From Limibacter armeniacum (GTDB lineage Bacteria > Bacteroidota > Bacteroidia > Cytophagales > Flammeovirgaceae): 64,000 nucleotides of DNA. This document shows, piece after piece, positions 52,620-61,633 of the stretch; positions within the stretch are counted from its first letter, which is position 1; every line of letters begins with the position of its first letter. The stretch spans positions 372,001 to 436,000 of the forward strand of contig NZ_JBAJNO010000008.1 in the NCBI RefSeq assembly GCF_036880985.1, written 5' to 3'. The position numbers were made by a program, and so were the translations under genes. The notes under the pieces were generated by a model. That model did not search any database. It saw only the letters and a program-made list of their open reading frames with translations, and was not told the origin of the DNA.

Positions 52620-52877
52620 ATGAAACAGACGACAGACACCATACACCTATCTAAAGCACTGGAACACATGGACACCGGGGCCGAAGTGGAACTGCAGTTC
52701 GTGACTGGAGACCTGAAGCGCAAGACTGGAGGAGACATCAAGACCATCAAGGGAGTGAAGGTCGGCATGGACTATGAGAATGCCACACGCCGCTTTGAGG
52801 TGGAAGGCCTACCCCATCCAGTAGAGGTAAGCGTATGGCTGATGCTATCCCTAAACGGCAAACAGATTATAGTATGA
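52620..52877 (+). CDS. Small protein before portal
   Basis: An 85-residue beta-rich protein (MKQTTDTIHLSKALEHMDTGAEVELQFVTGDLKRKTGGDIKTIKGV...). Its stop overlaps the portal start (ATGA). No family was recognised; it may be a head accessory protein. Confidence 0.55.
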   Translation: MKQTTDTIHLSKALEHMDTGAEVELQFVTGDLKRKTGGDIKTIKGVKVGMDYENATRRFEVEGLPHPVEVSVWLMLSLNGKQIIV

Positions 52878-54193
52878 GTAAGATCAAGCGATCAGGTAGA
52901 CATGCATACATGGCAGAGGTTGGTACATTGGTTACGCTCCCCTCTGCCGCTGTACCGGATGAACCAAAGAAATACATACCCAAGGTAGAGCGGGACGAGG
53001 ATAGCCAATTCACCAACATATCCCCATGGGGTGAGGACAACCTATTCCCCCAAATGATTGAGGGAAAGATCAGGGCAAACACCATCCTGTCCAGCACATT
53101 GGACTTTATGGGCCGATTGCTATATGGGGGTGGTATCACCTATGGCAAGATAGAAGGCTATGATGCCGAGGGTAAGGAAATCTTTTCCCCAGTGGATAAG
53201 ATAGAGGACATAGAGAAGCTGCTTAGGCGCATGCGCTACAGCAACTACCTACCCTATTCCTGCAGCTCCTTTTACCGCTTCTATAACATATTCCCATCCG
53301 TGGTCCTGAATAAGGACCGTTCCAAGGTCATCAACATTATCCCCAACAAGACAGGCTTCTGCAGGTGGGGCAAACAGAACAACAAGGGCATCATTGACAA
53401 GTGCTACATCAACTCAGATTGGGAAAAGAAAACCGAAGCAGAAGCAAAGGCCATCCCGGTAATTGACAAATGGATGGACCCCGTGGAGTTTGTCAAGGAA
53501 GGCAAAGACCCCGAATACATCTACCCAATCACCTACCCCTCTGAGAACTTCTTCTATGCTCAAGCTCCATGGCTGGCCGGCATTGAAAGCGGCTGGTACG
53601 ATGTAGCCCAAGCCATCCCGGAGTTCAAGAAGATGATGTTCCAGAACCAGGTCACCATCAAGTACCATATCCAGATCCATGAGAAATGGTGGGAATGGAG
53701 ATGGCCCGGCTTCAGCACCAAGCCGCAGGAAGAAAGGGACGCCATTGTAGCGGAAGTACTGGAGAGTTTCGAGGAGAAAATGAAGGGCAACGAAAACGCC
53801 GGCTCAGTCCTGATGAGTACCGACTTTATGGACCCAGCAACGGGCAAGACAGTCGAAGGCTGGAAGATCATTGCCATTGATGACAAGCTCAAGAACGGCA
53901 CCTACATCGAGGACGGAAAAGAGGCAAACCAAAACCTGCTTTATGCCCTCGGAATTGACAGCGCCCTGGTAGGAGCAGCACCCGGCAACATGAACAGCAG
54001 CGGATCGGGCACCGACAAGGAAGCCGCCATCCGGATTTACCTCAAGTCCCAGCAACTGGCACAGGACATCGTGCTGGAGGTGGTCAAGTTCGCCTTCGAT
54101 TTCAACGGGCATCAGGACATCGTGCCACGCTTCAAGCATACCATCAGTACCACTGTAAACAAAGGAAAGGAGGTTGAACATGACATTAATTAA
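52874..54193 (+). CDS. Portal protein
   Basis: A 439-residue protein with the shape of a phage portal: ISPWGEDNLFPQMIEGKIRANTILSSTLDFMGRLLYGGG near the N terminus and LLYALGIDSALVGAAPGNMNSSGSGTDKEAAIRIYLKSQQLAQDIVLEVVKFAFDFNG near the C terminus, where the long helix of the portal wing and stem is expected. It forms the dodecameric DNA channel at one head vertex. The ATG at 52874 is chosen for its ATGA overlap; an in-frame start at 52835 would overlap the previous gene by 43 bases. Confidence 0.85.
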   Translation: MSKIKRSGRHAYMAEVGTLVTLPSAAVPDEPKKYIPKVERDEDSQFTNISPWGEDNLFPQMIEGKIRANTILSSTLDFMGRLLYGGGITYGKIEGYDAEGKEIFSPVDKIEDIEKLLRRMRYSNYLPYSCSSFYRFYNIFPSVVLNKDRSKVINIIPNKTGFCRWGKQNNKGIIDKCYINSDWEKKTEAEAKAIPVIDKWMDPVEFVKEGKDPEYIYPITYPSENFFYAQAPWLAGIESGWYDVAQAIPEFKKMMFQNQVTIKYHIQIHEKWWEWRWPGFSTKPQEERDAIVAEVLESFEEKMKGNENAGSVLMSTDFMDPATGKTVEGWKIIAIDDKLKNGTYIEDGKEANQNLLYALGIDSALVGAAPGNMNSSGSGTDKEAAIRIYLKSQQLAQDIVLEVVKFAFDFNGHQDIVPRFKHTISTTVNKGKEVEHDIN

Positions 54194-55169
54194 GACCACA
54201 CAGGAGATTCTCGACTACGTCCCAATCGATCGGACCATAGATTTCCCACGTCTAAAACCCTATGTGGAAGAGGCACAGGAAAACTGGATCAATGAGGCGT
54301 TAGGCGCTGATCAGTTAGCGGAACTGGAGACCCAGTACGAATCCGACACCCTAACCTCAGACAACCAGAAACTACTCAAGCAATGCCAACGGGTAATCGC
54401 TTGTATGGCGGTTCCCGAGTTTATGGACTTCAACCAAATTGAGGTATCCGATGCCGGCAACCAGATCCAGACCGACGACAACCACAAGACCGCTTTCCAA
54501 TGGCAGAAGGACACCTCACAAGGATCACTCCGCCAGCGTGGTATGATAGCATTGGACAATATGCTGGCCACCTTGGAGAATTTCTTGGACCTGTATCCAC
54601 TATGGAGAGATTCAGAAGCAGCCACCATCCAGTTGCAACACCTGATCACCAACACCACCGATTTCGATATGCAGGTGCGGATCGGCAAGTCAAGATCCAT
54701 GTTCCTGGCATTGATGCCATTGATGAAAAAAGTGGAGTGGATGTACATCCGTGAGCATATCGGCGAGGCGCTGTATGACGAGATCAAGAACGAAATCCTG
54801 ACAAGATCAGTGTCAGCAGATAACCAGTCACTGCTGGAAAATTACCTGATCCCGGCGACGGCTCACCTCACCGTTTTCAAGGCCATGATCCCGCTTTCCC
54901 TCAAGGTAAGTGATAGAGGTGTCCTGATCCATGAGATCATGAACTCCGGCGACAACGTCCGGAAGGAATCAGCCGCCAATACGCAGCTGATGCAAGGACT
55001 GATGGACCAATACGAGACAGAAGGCCGCTACTATCTGGAGGAGGCAAAGAAGTACCTGAACGTAAACGCCTCCGATACCAAGTACAACGCCTTCTTCAGC
55101 TCCAGCCTCTATCAGGGAACCACCAAGACACCATTCCAGAACCATAAAACAAAAATCTTCTTCGCATGA
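54180..55169 (+). CDS. Connector/adaptor-like protein with internal duplication
   Basis: A 329-residue helical protein after the portal. Two halves look related: INEALGADQLAELETQYESDTLTSDNQKLLKQCQRVIACMAVPEF...VSDAGN and IGEALYDEIKNEILTRSVSADNQSLLENYLIPATAHLTVFKAM...VSDRGV. Position and helical content suit a head-tail connector; it resembles the Bacteroidota family DUF6712. The ATG at 54180 is preceded 6 bases upstream by a strong AGGAGG, unusual for this phylum; an in-frame TTG at 54174 is rejected. Confidence 0.65.
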   Translation: MTLIKTTQEILDYVPIDRTIDFPRLKPYVEEAQENWINEALGADQLAELETQYESDTLTSDNQKLLKQCQRVIACMAVPEFMDFNQIEVSDAGNQIQTDDNHKTAFQWQKDTSQGSLRQRGMIALDNMLATLENFLDLYPLWRDSEAATIQLQHLITNTTDFDMQVRIGKSRSMFLALMPLMKKVEWMYIREHIGEALYDEIKNEILTRSVSADNQSLLENYLIPATAHLTVFKAMIPLSLKVSDRGVLIHEIMNSGDNVRKESAANTQLMQGLMDQYETEGRYYLEEAKKYLNVNASDTKYNAFFSSSLYQGTTKTPFQNHKTKIFFA

Positions 55170-55762
55170 AAAAAGTCTATATCGATGCCGGCCATGGCGG
55201 GCTGACTGCCACCGGCTATTACTCGACCGCCCCAAACTGGAGACCGGGCAAACCCGAGACATGGAGGAAAATGTTCGTGCATGACCACTGGCCATTTTTC
55301 GAAGGGCAGTTCAACCGCATCATTGCCGAAAAGCTGGCCAGAAAGCTGGAGTCAAACTTCGAGGTAATAAAGGTCTATGATGCCGTACTGGATACCCCAC
55401 TGGATGACCGTTGCCAAGCCACCCAAAACGATGGCGTACTGATTTCCATCCATGCCAATGCTGCACCTTCACACCTGCAGGGAAAAGTGAACGGACTGGA
55501 AACCTTCCATTTCAAAGGATCAACCAAAGGAAACAAGCTGGCAAGGTGCATCCATGACAATGTCGCTTACCAAACCAAGGCAAGGAACCGAGGCGTAAAG
55601 GAAGGCAACTTACAAATGCTCCGTGAAACACGCTGCCCTGCTGCACTGATTGAGTGCGGATTTTTTGATAACAAGGAGGAAGCCATCCGTCTGCTGGATG
55701 ACGATTACCAGAACAGGATCGTCTCCGGAATTGCAAAAGGCATTCACCAGTATTTCAACTGA
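55166..55762 (+). CDS. N-acetylmuramoyl-L-alanine amidase (phage endolysin)
   Basis: A 198-residue Amidase_3-type zinc enzyme. Metal ligands and the catalytic Glu are seen in YIDAGHGG (His), FFEGQFNR (Glu), LISIHANAAPS (His) and AALIECGFFDN (Glu). It has no signal peptide or cell-wall-binding domain. It cuts the amide bond between muramic acid and the stem peptide during lysis. It overlaps the connector gene by 4 bases and is followed by spanin-like and holin-like genes. Confidence 0.92.
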   Translation: MKKVYIDAGHGGLTATGYYSTAPNWRPGKPETWRKMFVHDHWPFFEGQFNRIIAEKLARKLESNFEVIKVYDAVLDTPLDDRCQATQNDGVLISIHANAAPSHLQGKVNGLETFHFKGSTKGNKLARCIHDNVAYQTKARNRGVKEGNLQMLRETRCPAALIECGFFDNKEEAIRLLDDDYQNRIVSGIAKGIHQYFN

Positions 55763-55793
55763 TTTTTTGTCCTCCCATTTCAAAGCAGGCAAG

Positions 55794-56468
55794 ATGATAT
55801 TCACTCAAAAAAAGGACATGGCAACTTTCATTATCGCAATACAAAAAGTCTGGCAGTTCAGGAGCCTGATACTGCTGGGGCTACTCATCGCACTTGGCTC
55901 CTACGCCAGGCACCTCCATAATGGCAGGTCCCAACTCGGAAACCAACTCGAGGAAACCGTACAGCTGCTGGACGGGGCAAAACAGGAAGTACGCAAGTAC
56001 GAAACAGACAACAGGCAACTGATCTGGAAAGCCCAGACACTGGAAGTAGACAAGAATACACTCGAGGACATTGCAGACACCAAGCAGTATGAGTGGCTCA
56101 AGAAATACGAAAAGCTCAAGCGTGACTACCGCAACCTACAAAGTGCCCTCGAGCTGCAAATGGAGGTCAAGAAAGTCATTGATACTGTCATCCATGACAC
56201 GACCATTATCCTGATGCACGACACGGCATACGAGGAAAAGCAGTTCAGCAAGATCTCCTATAGCGACGAATGGGCAAATATTGAGTTTGTCTTCGACAGT
56301 ACAGGAGCCGTCACCGGCACCATCACGGAAGACATTCCACTCGAGGTCGTGGTCTATTGGGACCGCAAATGGTTCCTGGGCAAGAAAACCTATTTCGTGG
56401 AAGCACACAGTCCCAATCCCAACGCCAATATCAATACACTGGACAACATACAAGTAAGACGAAAATGA
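55794..56468 (+). CDS. Spanin-like/DUF6549-like membrane protein
   Basis: A 224-residue protein. Its N terminus carries one transmembrane helix (about residues 20-37, RSLILLGLLIALGSYA). A long periplasmic coiled coil follows (NQLEETVQLLDGAKQEVRKYETDN...), and then a beta-rich end (ISYSDEWANIEFVFDSTGAVTGTITEDIPLEVVVYWDRKWF...HSPNPNANI). The coil layout resembles an inner-membrane spanin, which links the membranes at lysis; the C-terminal part recalls DUF6549 proteins of Bacteroidota phages. ATG 55794 is chosen; 55818 is possible. Confidence 0.55.
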   Translation: MIFTQKKDMATFIIAIQKVWQFRSLILLGLLIALGSYARHLHNGRSQLGNQLEETVQLLDGAKQEVRKYETDNRQLIWKAQTLEVDKNTLEDIADTKQYEWLKKYEKLKRDYRNLQSALELQMEVKKVIDTVIHDTTIILMHDTAYEEKQFSKISYSDEWANIEFVFDSTGAVTGTITEDIPLEVVVYWDRKWFLGKKTYFVEAHSPNPNANINTLDNIQVRRK

Positions 56469-56740
56469 GTCAGCTATTGGAAAAGGTTCAAAAGGAAAGC
56501 AAGTCCATCACCGTGACCTTGCTGGTGATAGGCATTAGCAGTCTCGGCACATTCACTTACAAGATGGTAGATAAGCTATTCGTAGTGGTGGAAAACAATA
56601 CAAAGGTCATCGAGCGCAACAACCTCATCATTGAGAACTCAAACAAGATCATCTTGGATAAACTGTCAAACATCAAAGACAAAGTAGAAGACAATGGAAA
56701 CAAAATCGACAAACTCATCGACCGCCACTCAGGTAACTGA
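56465..56740 (+). CDS. Holin-like protein
   Basis: A 91-residue protein with one transmembrane helix (about 15-33, ITVTLLVIGISSLGTFTYK) and a C-terminal coiled coil (NNLIIENSNKIILDKLSNIKDKVEDNGNKIDKLI), a layout like XhlA/BhlA-type lysis proteins. It overlaps the spanin-like gene by 4 bases, completing a lysis cassette with the amidase. The function is inferred from layout and position. Confidence 0.55.
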   Translation: MSQLLEKVQKESKSITVTLLVIGISSLGTFTYKMVDKLFVVVENNTKVIERNNLIIENSNKIILDKLSNIKDKVEDNGNKIDKLIDRHSGN

Positions 56741-57023
56741 GAAAAAGGAAACTAAAAAGAAGGTCATTGCTATGGTAGGCTATACAGCTGTAGAATCCCT
56801 GAAGAAGTTGGCAAAACGGGAAGTGATGGAGCTAACAGTTACCGCCAATGAAGACCTCAAAACGGAACTGGCAGAAAAGAAAAAGATCGGGAATGCGACC
56901 ATTACGCTGAAGCCAGACCCATTTTCCACACAACTGGTAAAGCTTCGTGGCACAGCAGAACCAGTAAAAGATGACCAGGTCAAAGTCACGGTAAGTAAAT
57001 TGCTCGCAATTCGCAACATCTAA
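56694..57023 (+). CDS. Small late protein
   Basis: A 109-residue, Lys-rich protein (METKSTNSSTATQVTEKKETKKKVIAMVGYTAVESLKKLAKREVMELTV...). It overlaps the holin-like gene by 47 bases in another frame. The segment ESLKKLAKREVMELTVTANEDLK is helical and the end is beta. Function unknown; small proteins in this position are often tail chaperones. Confidence 0.55.
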   Translation: METKSTNSSTATQVTEKKETKKKVIAMVGYTAVESLKKLAKREVMELTVTANEDLKTELAEKKKIGNATITLKPDPFSTQLVKLRGTAEPVKDDQVKVTVSKLLAIRNI

Positions 57024-57026
57024 AGC

Positions 57027-57785
57027 ATGAAGCCAATCAAGGTAACCATTCCCGAAAAATGGGACGACATACCGGCAAGCAAACTTCCACAAGTGCTGCA
57101 GCTGCTTTCCCGATCTGACCTTACGGACGTGGACAAGAAGCTGCAGCTTTTTTTGCTGCTGTCCGATATGCCCAGAAAGAAATTCTTCAGGCTCACCACC
57201 GAACAGCAGGCAATCCTGATCCAGAGCAGCAATTTCCTGCTCAACTCCCCAAGGCTCTACCAGAACCCTCACCCCGAACTCTCTGGGCTAAAAGGTCCTG
57301 CAGACAACTTCGGGAACATGAGCTTTATGGAGTTTATGCACGCCGATACTTACTTCAATGCCTTTCGCCGCAACAAGCGTCCGGAAGCGCTGACCTCATT
57401 CCTTGCTGCCATGTACCGCAGCGACCGGGACTTCAACGCCGAAGACTGGCAATCAAGCAAGGTAATGGAGCGCAGCCGAAAGCTTAGGAAAGTGCCCAAT
57501 ATGCACAAGCAATCGCTGGTGGTATGGTTCTCTTCCTGCAAGCGTCAGCTCTCCAGCCGTAACCCAAATGTTTTCTCTGGAGGTAACCAGGAGGAAAGCA
57601 ACAAGAAGCCAACCTCACCCAACTGGCACAACATCCTGTTTGAGGTGGCAGGCCCCAAGATGGGCGACATCCATCAGGTAGCCAAGCAAAACATCCACAC
57701 CGTTTTTGCCTACCTCGATAGGGAAATCAAGGATGCAAAACGGAAAGCAAAAGAGCTAGAAAAAATCAGATCAAAATCCAGATGA
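57027..57785 (+). CDS. Late protein, possible tail assembly factor
   Basis: A 252-residue, basic helical protein (MKPIKVTIPEKWDDIPASKLPQVLQLLSRSDLTDVDKKLQLFLLLSDMPRKKFFRL...). The opening PEKWDDIPASKLPQVLQLL recalls proteins preceding the tail-tip genes in Bacteroidota prophages. The tail is highly charged (KDAKRKAKELEKIRSKSR). It overlaps the next gene by 4 bases. No tape-measure gene follows, which is unusual if it is a tail chaperone. Confidence 0.5.
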   Translation: MKPIKVTIPEKWDDIPASKLPQVLQLLSRSDLTDVDKKLQLFLLLSDMPRKKFFRLTTEQQAILIQSSNFLLNSPRLYQNPHPELSGLKGPADNFGNMSFMEFMHADTYFNAFRRNKRPEALTSFLAAMYRSDRDFNAEDWQSSKVMERSRKLRKVPNMHKQSLVVWFSSCKRQLSSRNPNVFSGGNQEESNKKPTSPNWHNILFEVAGPKMGDIHQVAKQNIHTVFAYLDREIKDAKRKAKELEKIRSKSR

Positions 57786-58312
57786 CACACAGCGAATACG
57801 TAGCATTTTTCCGAACCATAGCCCAGCAGCATGTGGACATTAGGCACTCCGAAACAGAGATGCACTTTGTCCGGACGGTCGTCAGCGCCGAGCCATTCCG
57901 CCAATTGCATATGGAGGAACTGCTCAAGTCGCTAAGTAGCAAGATCAGGACACCATTTATGATACTGGAGACCTACGATGCCCAGTACCTTGACAATGGA
58001 GCCGATGCAATATTCAAGCATACGGACGCCGCATTTATCATTGTAGACATAGCAGGGAAAGATGATTTTGATAGTGAGGAGCAGATTCTGGACAAGACCG
58101 AACGCATCGGGGAAGAAGTGCTCGGTTATATCCGCCACCATTACCGTGATCCGGCCAACAAGAAACGGGGCACCTTCAAGCTGACACAGGCAGCCTCCGA
58201 AAAAGTTGGGCCATTCAGGGATAAGTATTTCGGCACCCGGTTCGACCTGCGCTTTACGCCAATTGTTAGCAAAAATCTAAAATACAATCCTGACAAGTTC
58301 ATTCAGCCATGA
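57782..58312 (+). CDS. Late structural protein of unknown role
   Basis: A 176-residue alpha/beta protein (MTHSEYVAFFRTIAQQHVDIRHSETEMHFVRTVV...). It contains TPFMILETYDAQYLDNGADAIFKHTDAAFIIVDIAGKDDFDSEEQILDKTERIGEEVLGYI, and ends in FGTRFDLRFTPIVSKNLKYNPDKF. Size and fold pattern suit a tail-completion or baseplate protein. It is coupled on both sides by ATGA overlaps. Confidence 0.55.
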   Translation: MTHSEYVAFFRTIAQQHVDIRHSETEMHFVRTVVSAEPFRQLHMEELLKSLSSKIRTPFMILETYDAQYLDNGADAIFKHTDAAFIIVDIAGKDDFDSEEQILDKTERIGEEVLGYIRHHYRDPANKKRGTFKLTQAASEKVGPFRDKYFGTRFDLRFTPIVSKNLKYNPDKFIQP

Positions 58313-60435
58313 CCTACTACTACCTTTCCTACTTCAGGACCTTTATAGCACCATCCACTGAATTCTGGACGGTAAAGCGTTACAACTACGTAACCCGTAC
58401 CATGCAGTCAGTGACCTATTACCCATCTGACCGGAATGTGGACACCAACGGTTCCTTTGACTTTTTTGAGTTTTACGAGGAGCAGTCAAACCCAAACAAC
58501 TACACCGTAGCAGATGGGATCGCCATTGATATGTATGAGGATGGCGGGCAGTCTTACAAGGTGCTTACCCAAGTGGAAGACGGCATCGCCAATATCGAGA
58601 CAGTAGACCTGACCGAAGATCTGGCCAACTCCGTCACCTTTACAAAGCAGGATGTCAGCACCAACGGCGGCAGTGACGGCAGCGTAGCGTTTAGCTCCCA
58701 GTACAAGATCTCCAGCATTTCTTGGGTACAAAACAGTTTACCGCAATCTGCTACAGGCGCAGTTGCCACTGGACTTTCGGCAAACACCTATACCTTTACC
58801 ATCTATATTTGGTCGGTAAGCACCACCAAGGAAGTCACCATCAACGAGCCGGCGGACTTCTCCGTGTCTGGCCTTGTAACCAACAACCTATGCCATGGCG
58901 CCAGCAACGGAGCCATTACCCTATCCATTTCCGGAGGTACTGCACCATTCACTTACCTATGGTCAGACGGGGACACCAACAAGGATCGCTCCGGGCTAAA
59001 AGCAGGAGTCTATTCCGTTACGGTTACAGATGATACCGACAACGAAAAGACCATTGTATTCCAACTGGTAGACCCGCCAATACTGGAGCTGCAGATCCGC
59101 AGGGAAAGCAACGAGCTGATTGCCTCCGTTACGGGCGGCACACAGCCATACGGTTATACCTGGAATACCGGCGAAACCACCAGCCGCATTACCATCGATA
59201 CGCAGGTAACGGAATACACCCTAATCGTAACCGATGGCAACGGTTGCCAGATTACAGGTTCCTTTACCATAGAGCAAGCCAAGTTTTACTTCAGCCGCAA
59301 CCCGCTGCCTTGGCAAGTGCAGACCGATCCAACCGGCAAGCTGGACCTGCAATTCCAGCTAGACCTCTATGTGGAGACTGAGTACCTGACCAACCAGTAT
59401 GAGAAAATCATCACACTCATACAGCCGGCAGACTCGGACGGTTCCTCTGTATTTGACCTTTCCCGACTGGTGGACCGCTATATCGAGGCACAGCCACCAA
59501 GCCTGGAGCAAACGGAAGTCAACCGGGAAGACCAGAACTTCCTGCGCTTTTACGTAGAGCAGCGGGAACGGTACGGCACCCCGACCGTGGAAGGCGTGAT
59601 CACCAAGTCCACTGTATTTTATGTACTGCAGGGAGGCGGAAGCTTTGAGGCAGTGGCAGCGCAGCGTTTTCAGGACTATATCAACAGCACCGACCGTTTC
59701 TTCACATGGGACATCAACCCACGAAAGACAACGCCAACCACCCCGCAATGGCTCTACTATATGAGCAAATCAAAAAGCGGTTTTGAGGTACACGTCGAGC
59801 TGTTCTATACCGATGGCAGCAGCAGCACACAGAAGGTACTTTCACAAGGCAATACCCGGGTGTTTGAGTTGCACAGCATCCCATCCGGATACCAGCAGCT
59901 CAACATCGACACCCTGATCCAGAGCGGAAAGACCCTGAAAGCCTATGAGGTATTGGTCAAGAACACCCAAGGCATTACCGTATCGGAGCGGTACCGCTAT
60001 GTGATGGACAACAATCACCAGCAATTCGAGCTAACCATGGTCTACCAGAACAGCCTAGGAGGGTTCAACGCACTGCGCTGTACAGGTAAGTCAGCCTACA
60101 AGGTCCGCACCCAAACCGATGAGATCGAGCGCAACCTTAACTATGACTACAAGGTAATCGACGGGGAAACAGAAGTGGTCCAAAAGATGGGCGAAAGGTC
60201 CATCACCTTTTCAACAGGCTACCTGACCAAGGCAGAAGCTGACAGCCTGCAGGACTTTATGCTCAGCAGGAAAGTATACCTGATCCGAGACGGGGAACTG
60301 CTGCCAGTCACCATCAAGGACAGCACCTACAAGGTGGCCGAAGATGACGACTATGAGTTCTATATCGCCGGCACAATGGAGCTACCGAAGATGTACCACT
60401 ACACCCCATCGGGTTTATTCAATTCAGAGATATGA
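58309..60435 (+). CDS. Tail-tip/fibre protein with three SprB-type repeats
   Basis: A 708-residue protein. Residues about 106-180, 182-256 and 258-328 form three tandem repeats of the SprB type; the clearest reads NNLCHGASNGAITLSISGG, PFTYLWSDG, GLKAGVYSVTVTD, and the third has YTWNTGETTS and YTLIVTDGNGC. SprB repeats are known from the gliding adhesin SprB of Bacteroidota. Residues 330-708 are beta-rich structural sequence (FYFSRNPLPWQVQTDPTGKLDLQFQLDLYVE...). It probably sits at the particle's receptor-binding end. It is coupled to both neighbours by ATGA overlaps. Confidence 0.75.
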   Translation: MTYYYLSYFRTFIAPSTEFWTVKRYNYVTRTMQSVTYYPSDRNVDTNGSFDFFEFYEEQSNPNNYTVADGIAIDMYEDGGQSYKVLTQVEDGIANIETVDLTEDLANSVTFTKQDVSTNGGSDGSVAFSSQYKISSISWVQNSLPQSATGAVATGLSANTYTFTIYIWSVSTTKEVTINEPADFSVSGLVTNNLCHGASNGAITLSISGGTAPFTYLWSDGDTNKDRSGLKAGVYSVTVTDDTDNEKTIVFQLVDPPILELQIRRESNELIASVTGGTQPYGYTWNTGETTSRITIDTQVTEYTLIVTDGNGCQITGSFTIEQAKFYFSRNPLPWQVQTDPTGKLDLQFQLDLYVETEYLTNQYEKIITLIQPADSDGSSVFDLSRLVDRYIEAQPPSLEQTEVNREDQNFLRFYVEQRERYGTPTVEGVITKSTVFYVLQGGGSFEAVAAQRFQDYINSTDRFFTWDINPRKTTPTTPQWLYYMSKSKSGFEVHVELFYTDGSSSTQKVLSQGNTRVFELHSIPSGYQQLNIDTLIQSGKTLKAYEVLVKNTQGITVSERYRYVMDNNHQQFELTMVYQNSLGGFNALRCTGKSAYKVRTQTDEIERNLNYDYKVIDGETEVVQKMGERSITFSTGYLTKAEADSLQDFMLSRKVYLIRDGELLPVTIKDSTYKVAEDDDYEFYIAGTMELPKMYHYTPSGLFNSEI

Positions 60436-61400
60436 TCAGCATCAAGATAGGAGACCAATACCTCGACCTAGCCAAGTCCGGCACCGTCAGCATGGATATC
60501 AATAACCCGATGTTTGGAGCGGGAACCATACCAGGTTCCCTTTCCTATCCTTTTTCACTGCCAGCCAACAGCCCAACAAACGCAAAGGTGCTGGGTTTTC
60601 CGGAACATCTGGCACGATCCGAAAAACCAAAAACCATTGAAGGGGCACAACTCTTTATTGAAGGGGTACTCTACAAGACAGGCAGGTTAATTTACAGGGG
60701 CTTTGATGGCAAAAACTACAAGTACAACCTCAGTACAGACACCGGAAGCATCAAGGAGCAGATCGAAAGCATGACCCTTGGCGATACCGGCATACTGACC
60801 ACAGGCGTACTGCTCAAGGACGTAATTCAGGAAGGGTTCAAGCTGATTGGCTACAACGTCACCAACCAGTTGGTGGTGTATGGGCTATCTAATGCCACCA
60901 TTCTGGATACCGCCAATGCAGGCGATATTCCATTTACCGATGCCCTAAAAGCCATGCAGGATATCTACAACGCTGCACTATTTATCAACACCACCACCAA
61001 GACTGGAGAGATAATCCACCGAAACACCATACTGAGCTATAACCGAGCGGCGCAGGACATCTCCAGCAAACTCCAGAGCGGATGGACAGAAAGCGAGGTC
61101 AATACCATTCCTGATGAACCTACCCAACTGAAACAAGGCGAACTGCAACTGGGCAATGGAAACCTGTTAAGCCTGCAATTGGAATGGGCCAACTGGCGCA
61201 ACCTTTTCAGAAACACCCGGGAAGTGACACGAAAGGCCAACCTCTCAATTGCAGACCTGGTAAACCTAGACCTCTCATACCCGGTATGGATCAAAGACGA
61301 AATAGCCGGCACAAGCAAATGGCTAATACAGCAAATCAAGATACAGGCCTCCGTACGTGATGGACTAAAGCCGGCAACTTTGACACTTTACAAACTCTGA
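60432..61400 (+). CDS. Baseplate hub-like/tail-tip protein
   Basis: A 322-residue protein starting MISIKIGDQYLDLAKSGTVSMDINNPMFGAGTIPGSLSYPFSLPANSPTNAKVLGFPEHL. The SxSYPFxLPAxxxN block recurs in Bacteroidota phage tail-tip proteins, which resemble hub proteins with a gpD/gp27-like fold. The rest is beta-alpha with LINxxLxxIQDIYNAALFI-like helices. It is the last gene of the late operon; a strong terminator overlaps its stop codon. Confidence 0.6.
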   Translation: MISIKIGDQYLDLAKSGTVSMDINNPMFGAGTIPGSLSYPFSLPANSPTNAKVLGFPEHLARSEKPKTIEGAQLFIEGVLYKTGRLIYRGFDGKNYKYNLSTDTGSIKEQIESMTLGDTGILTTGVLLKDVIQEGFKLIGYNVTNQLVVYGLSNATILDTANAGDIPFTDALKAMQDIYNAALFINTTTKTGEIIHRNTILSYNRAAQDISSKLQSGWTESEVNTIPDEPTQLKQGELQLGNGNLLSLQLEWANWRNLFRNTREVTRKANLSIADLVNLDLSYPVWIKDEIAGTSKWLIQQIKIQASVRDGLKPATLTLYKL

Positions 61401-61422
61401 TCAACATTGGTCAGAGTTTTTC
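61393..61422 (+). terminator. Terminator of the late operon
   Basis: Stem AACTCTGA/TCAGAGTT (including the stop codon) with a 10-base loop and TTTTTCGTTT after it. A second weaker hairpin follows at 61504-61535. Confidence 0.85.
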
Positions 61423-61633
61423 GTTTATATCAATAAATTTTCATTCGTTTGATTTAACTCATTTGCGTTAAATGGATTTTAATTTATTTTTACCGACCTC
61501 AAAAGTAAGCTTGAACGAGCTTTACTGATTTTTTAGTATAATATACTTAACCTTATCAATCGTTGAATGTATCTAGGATAGATCCAATTTTTATAACTAT
61601 AGATAAACTGTTCCCTTAAAAACTATTATTACC

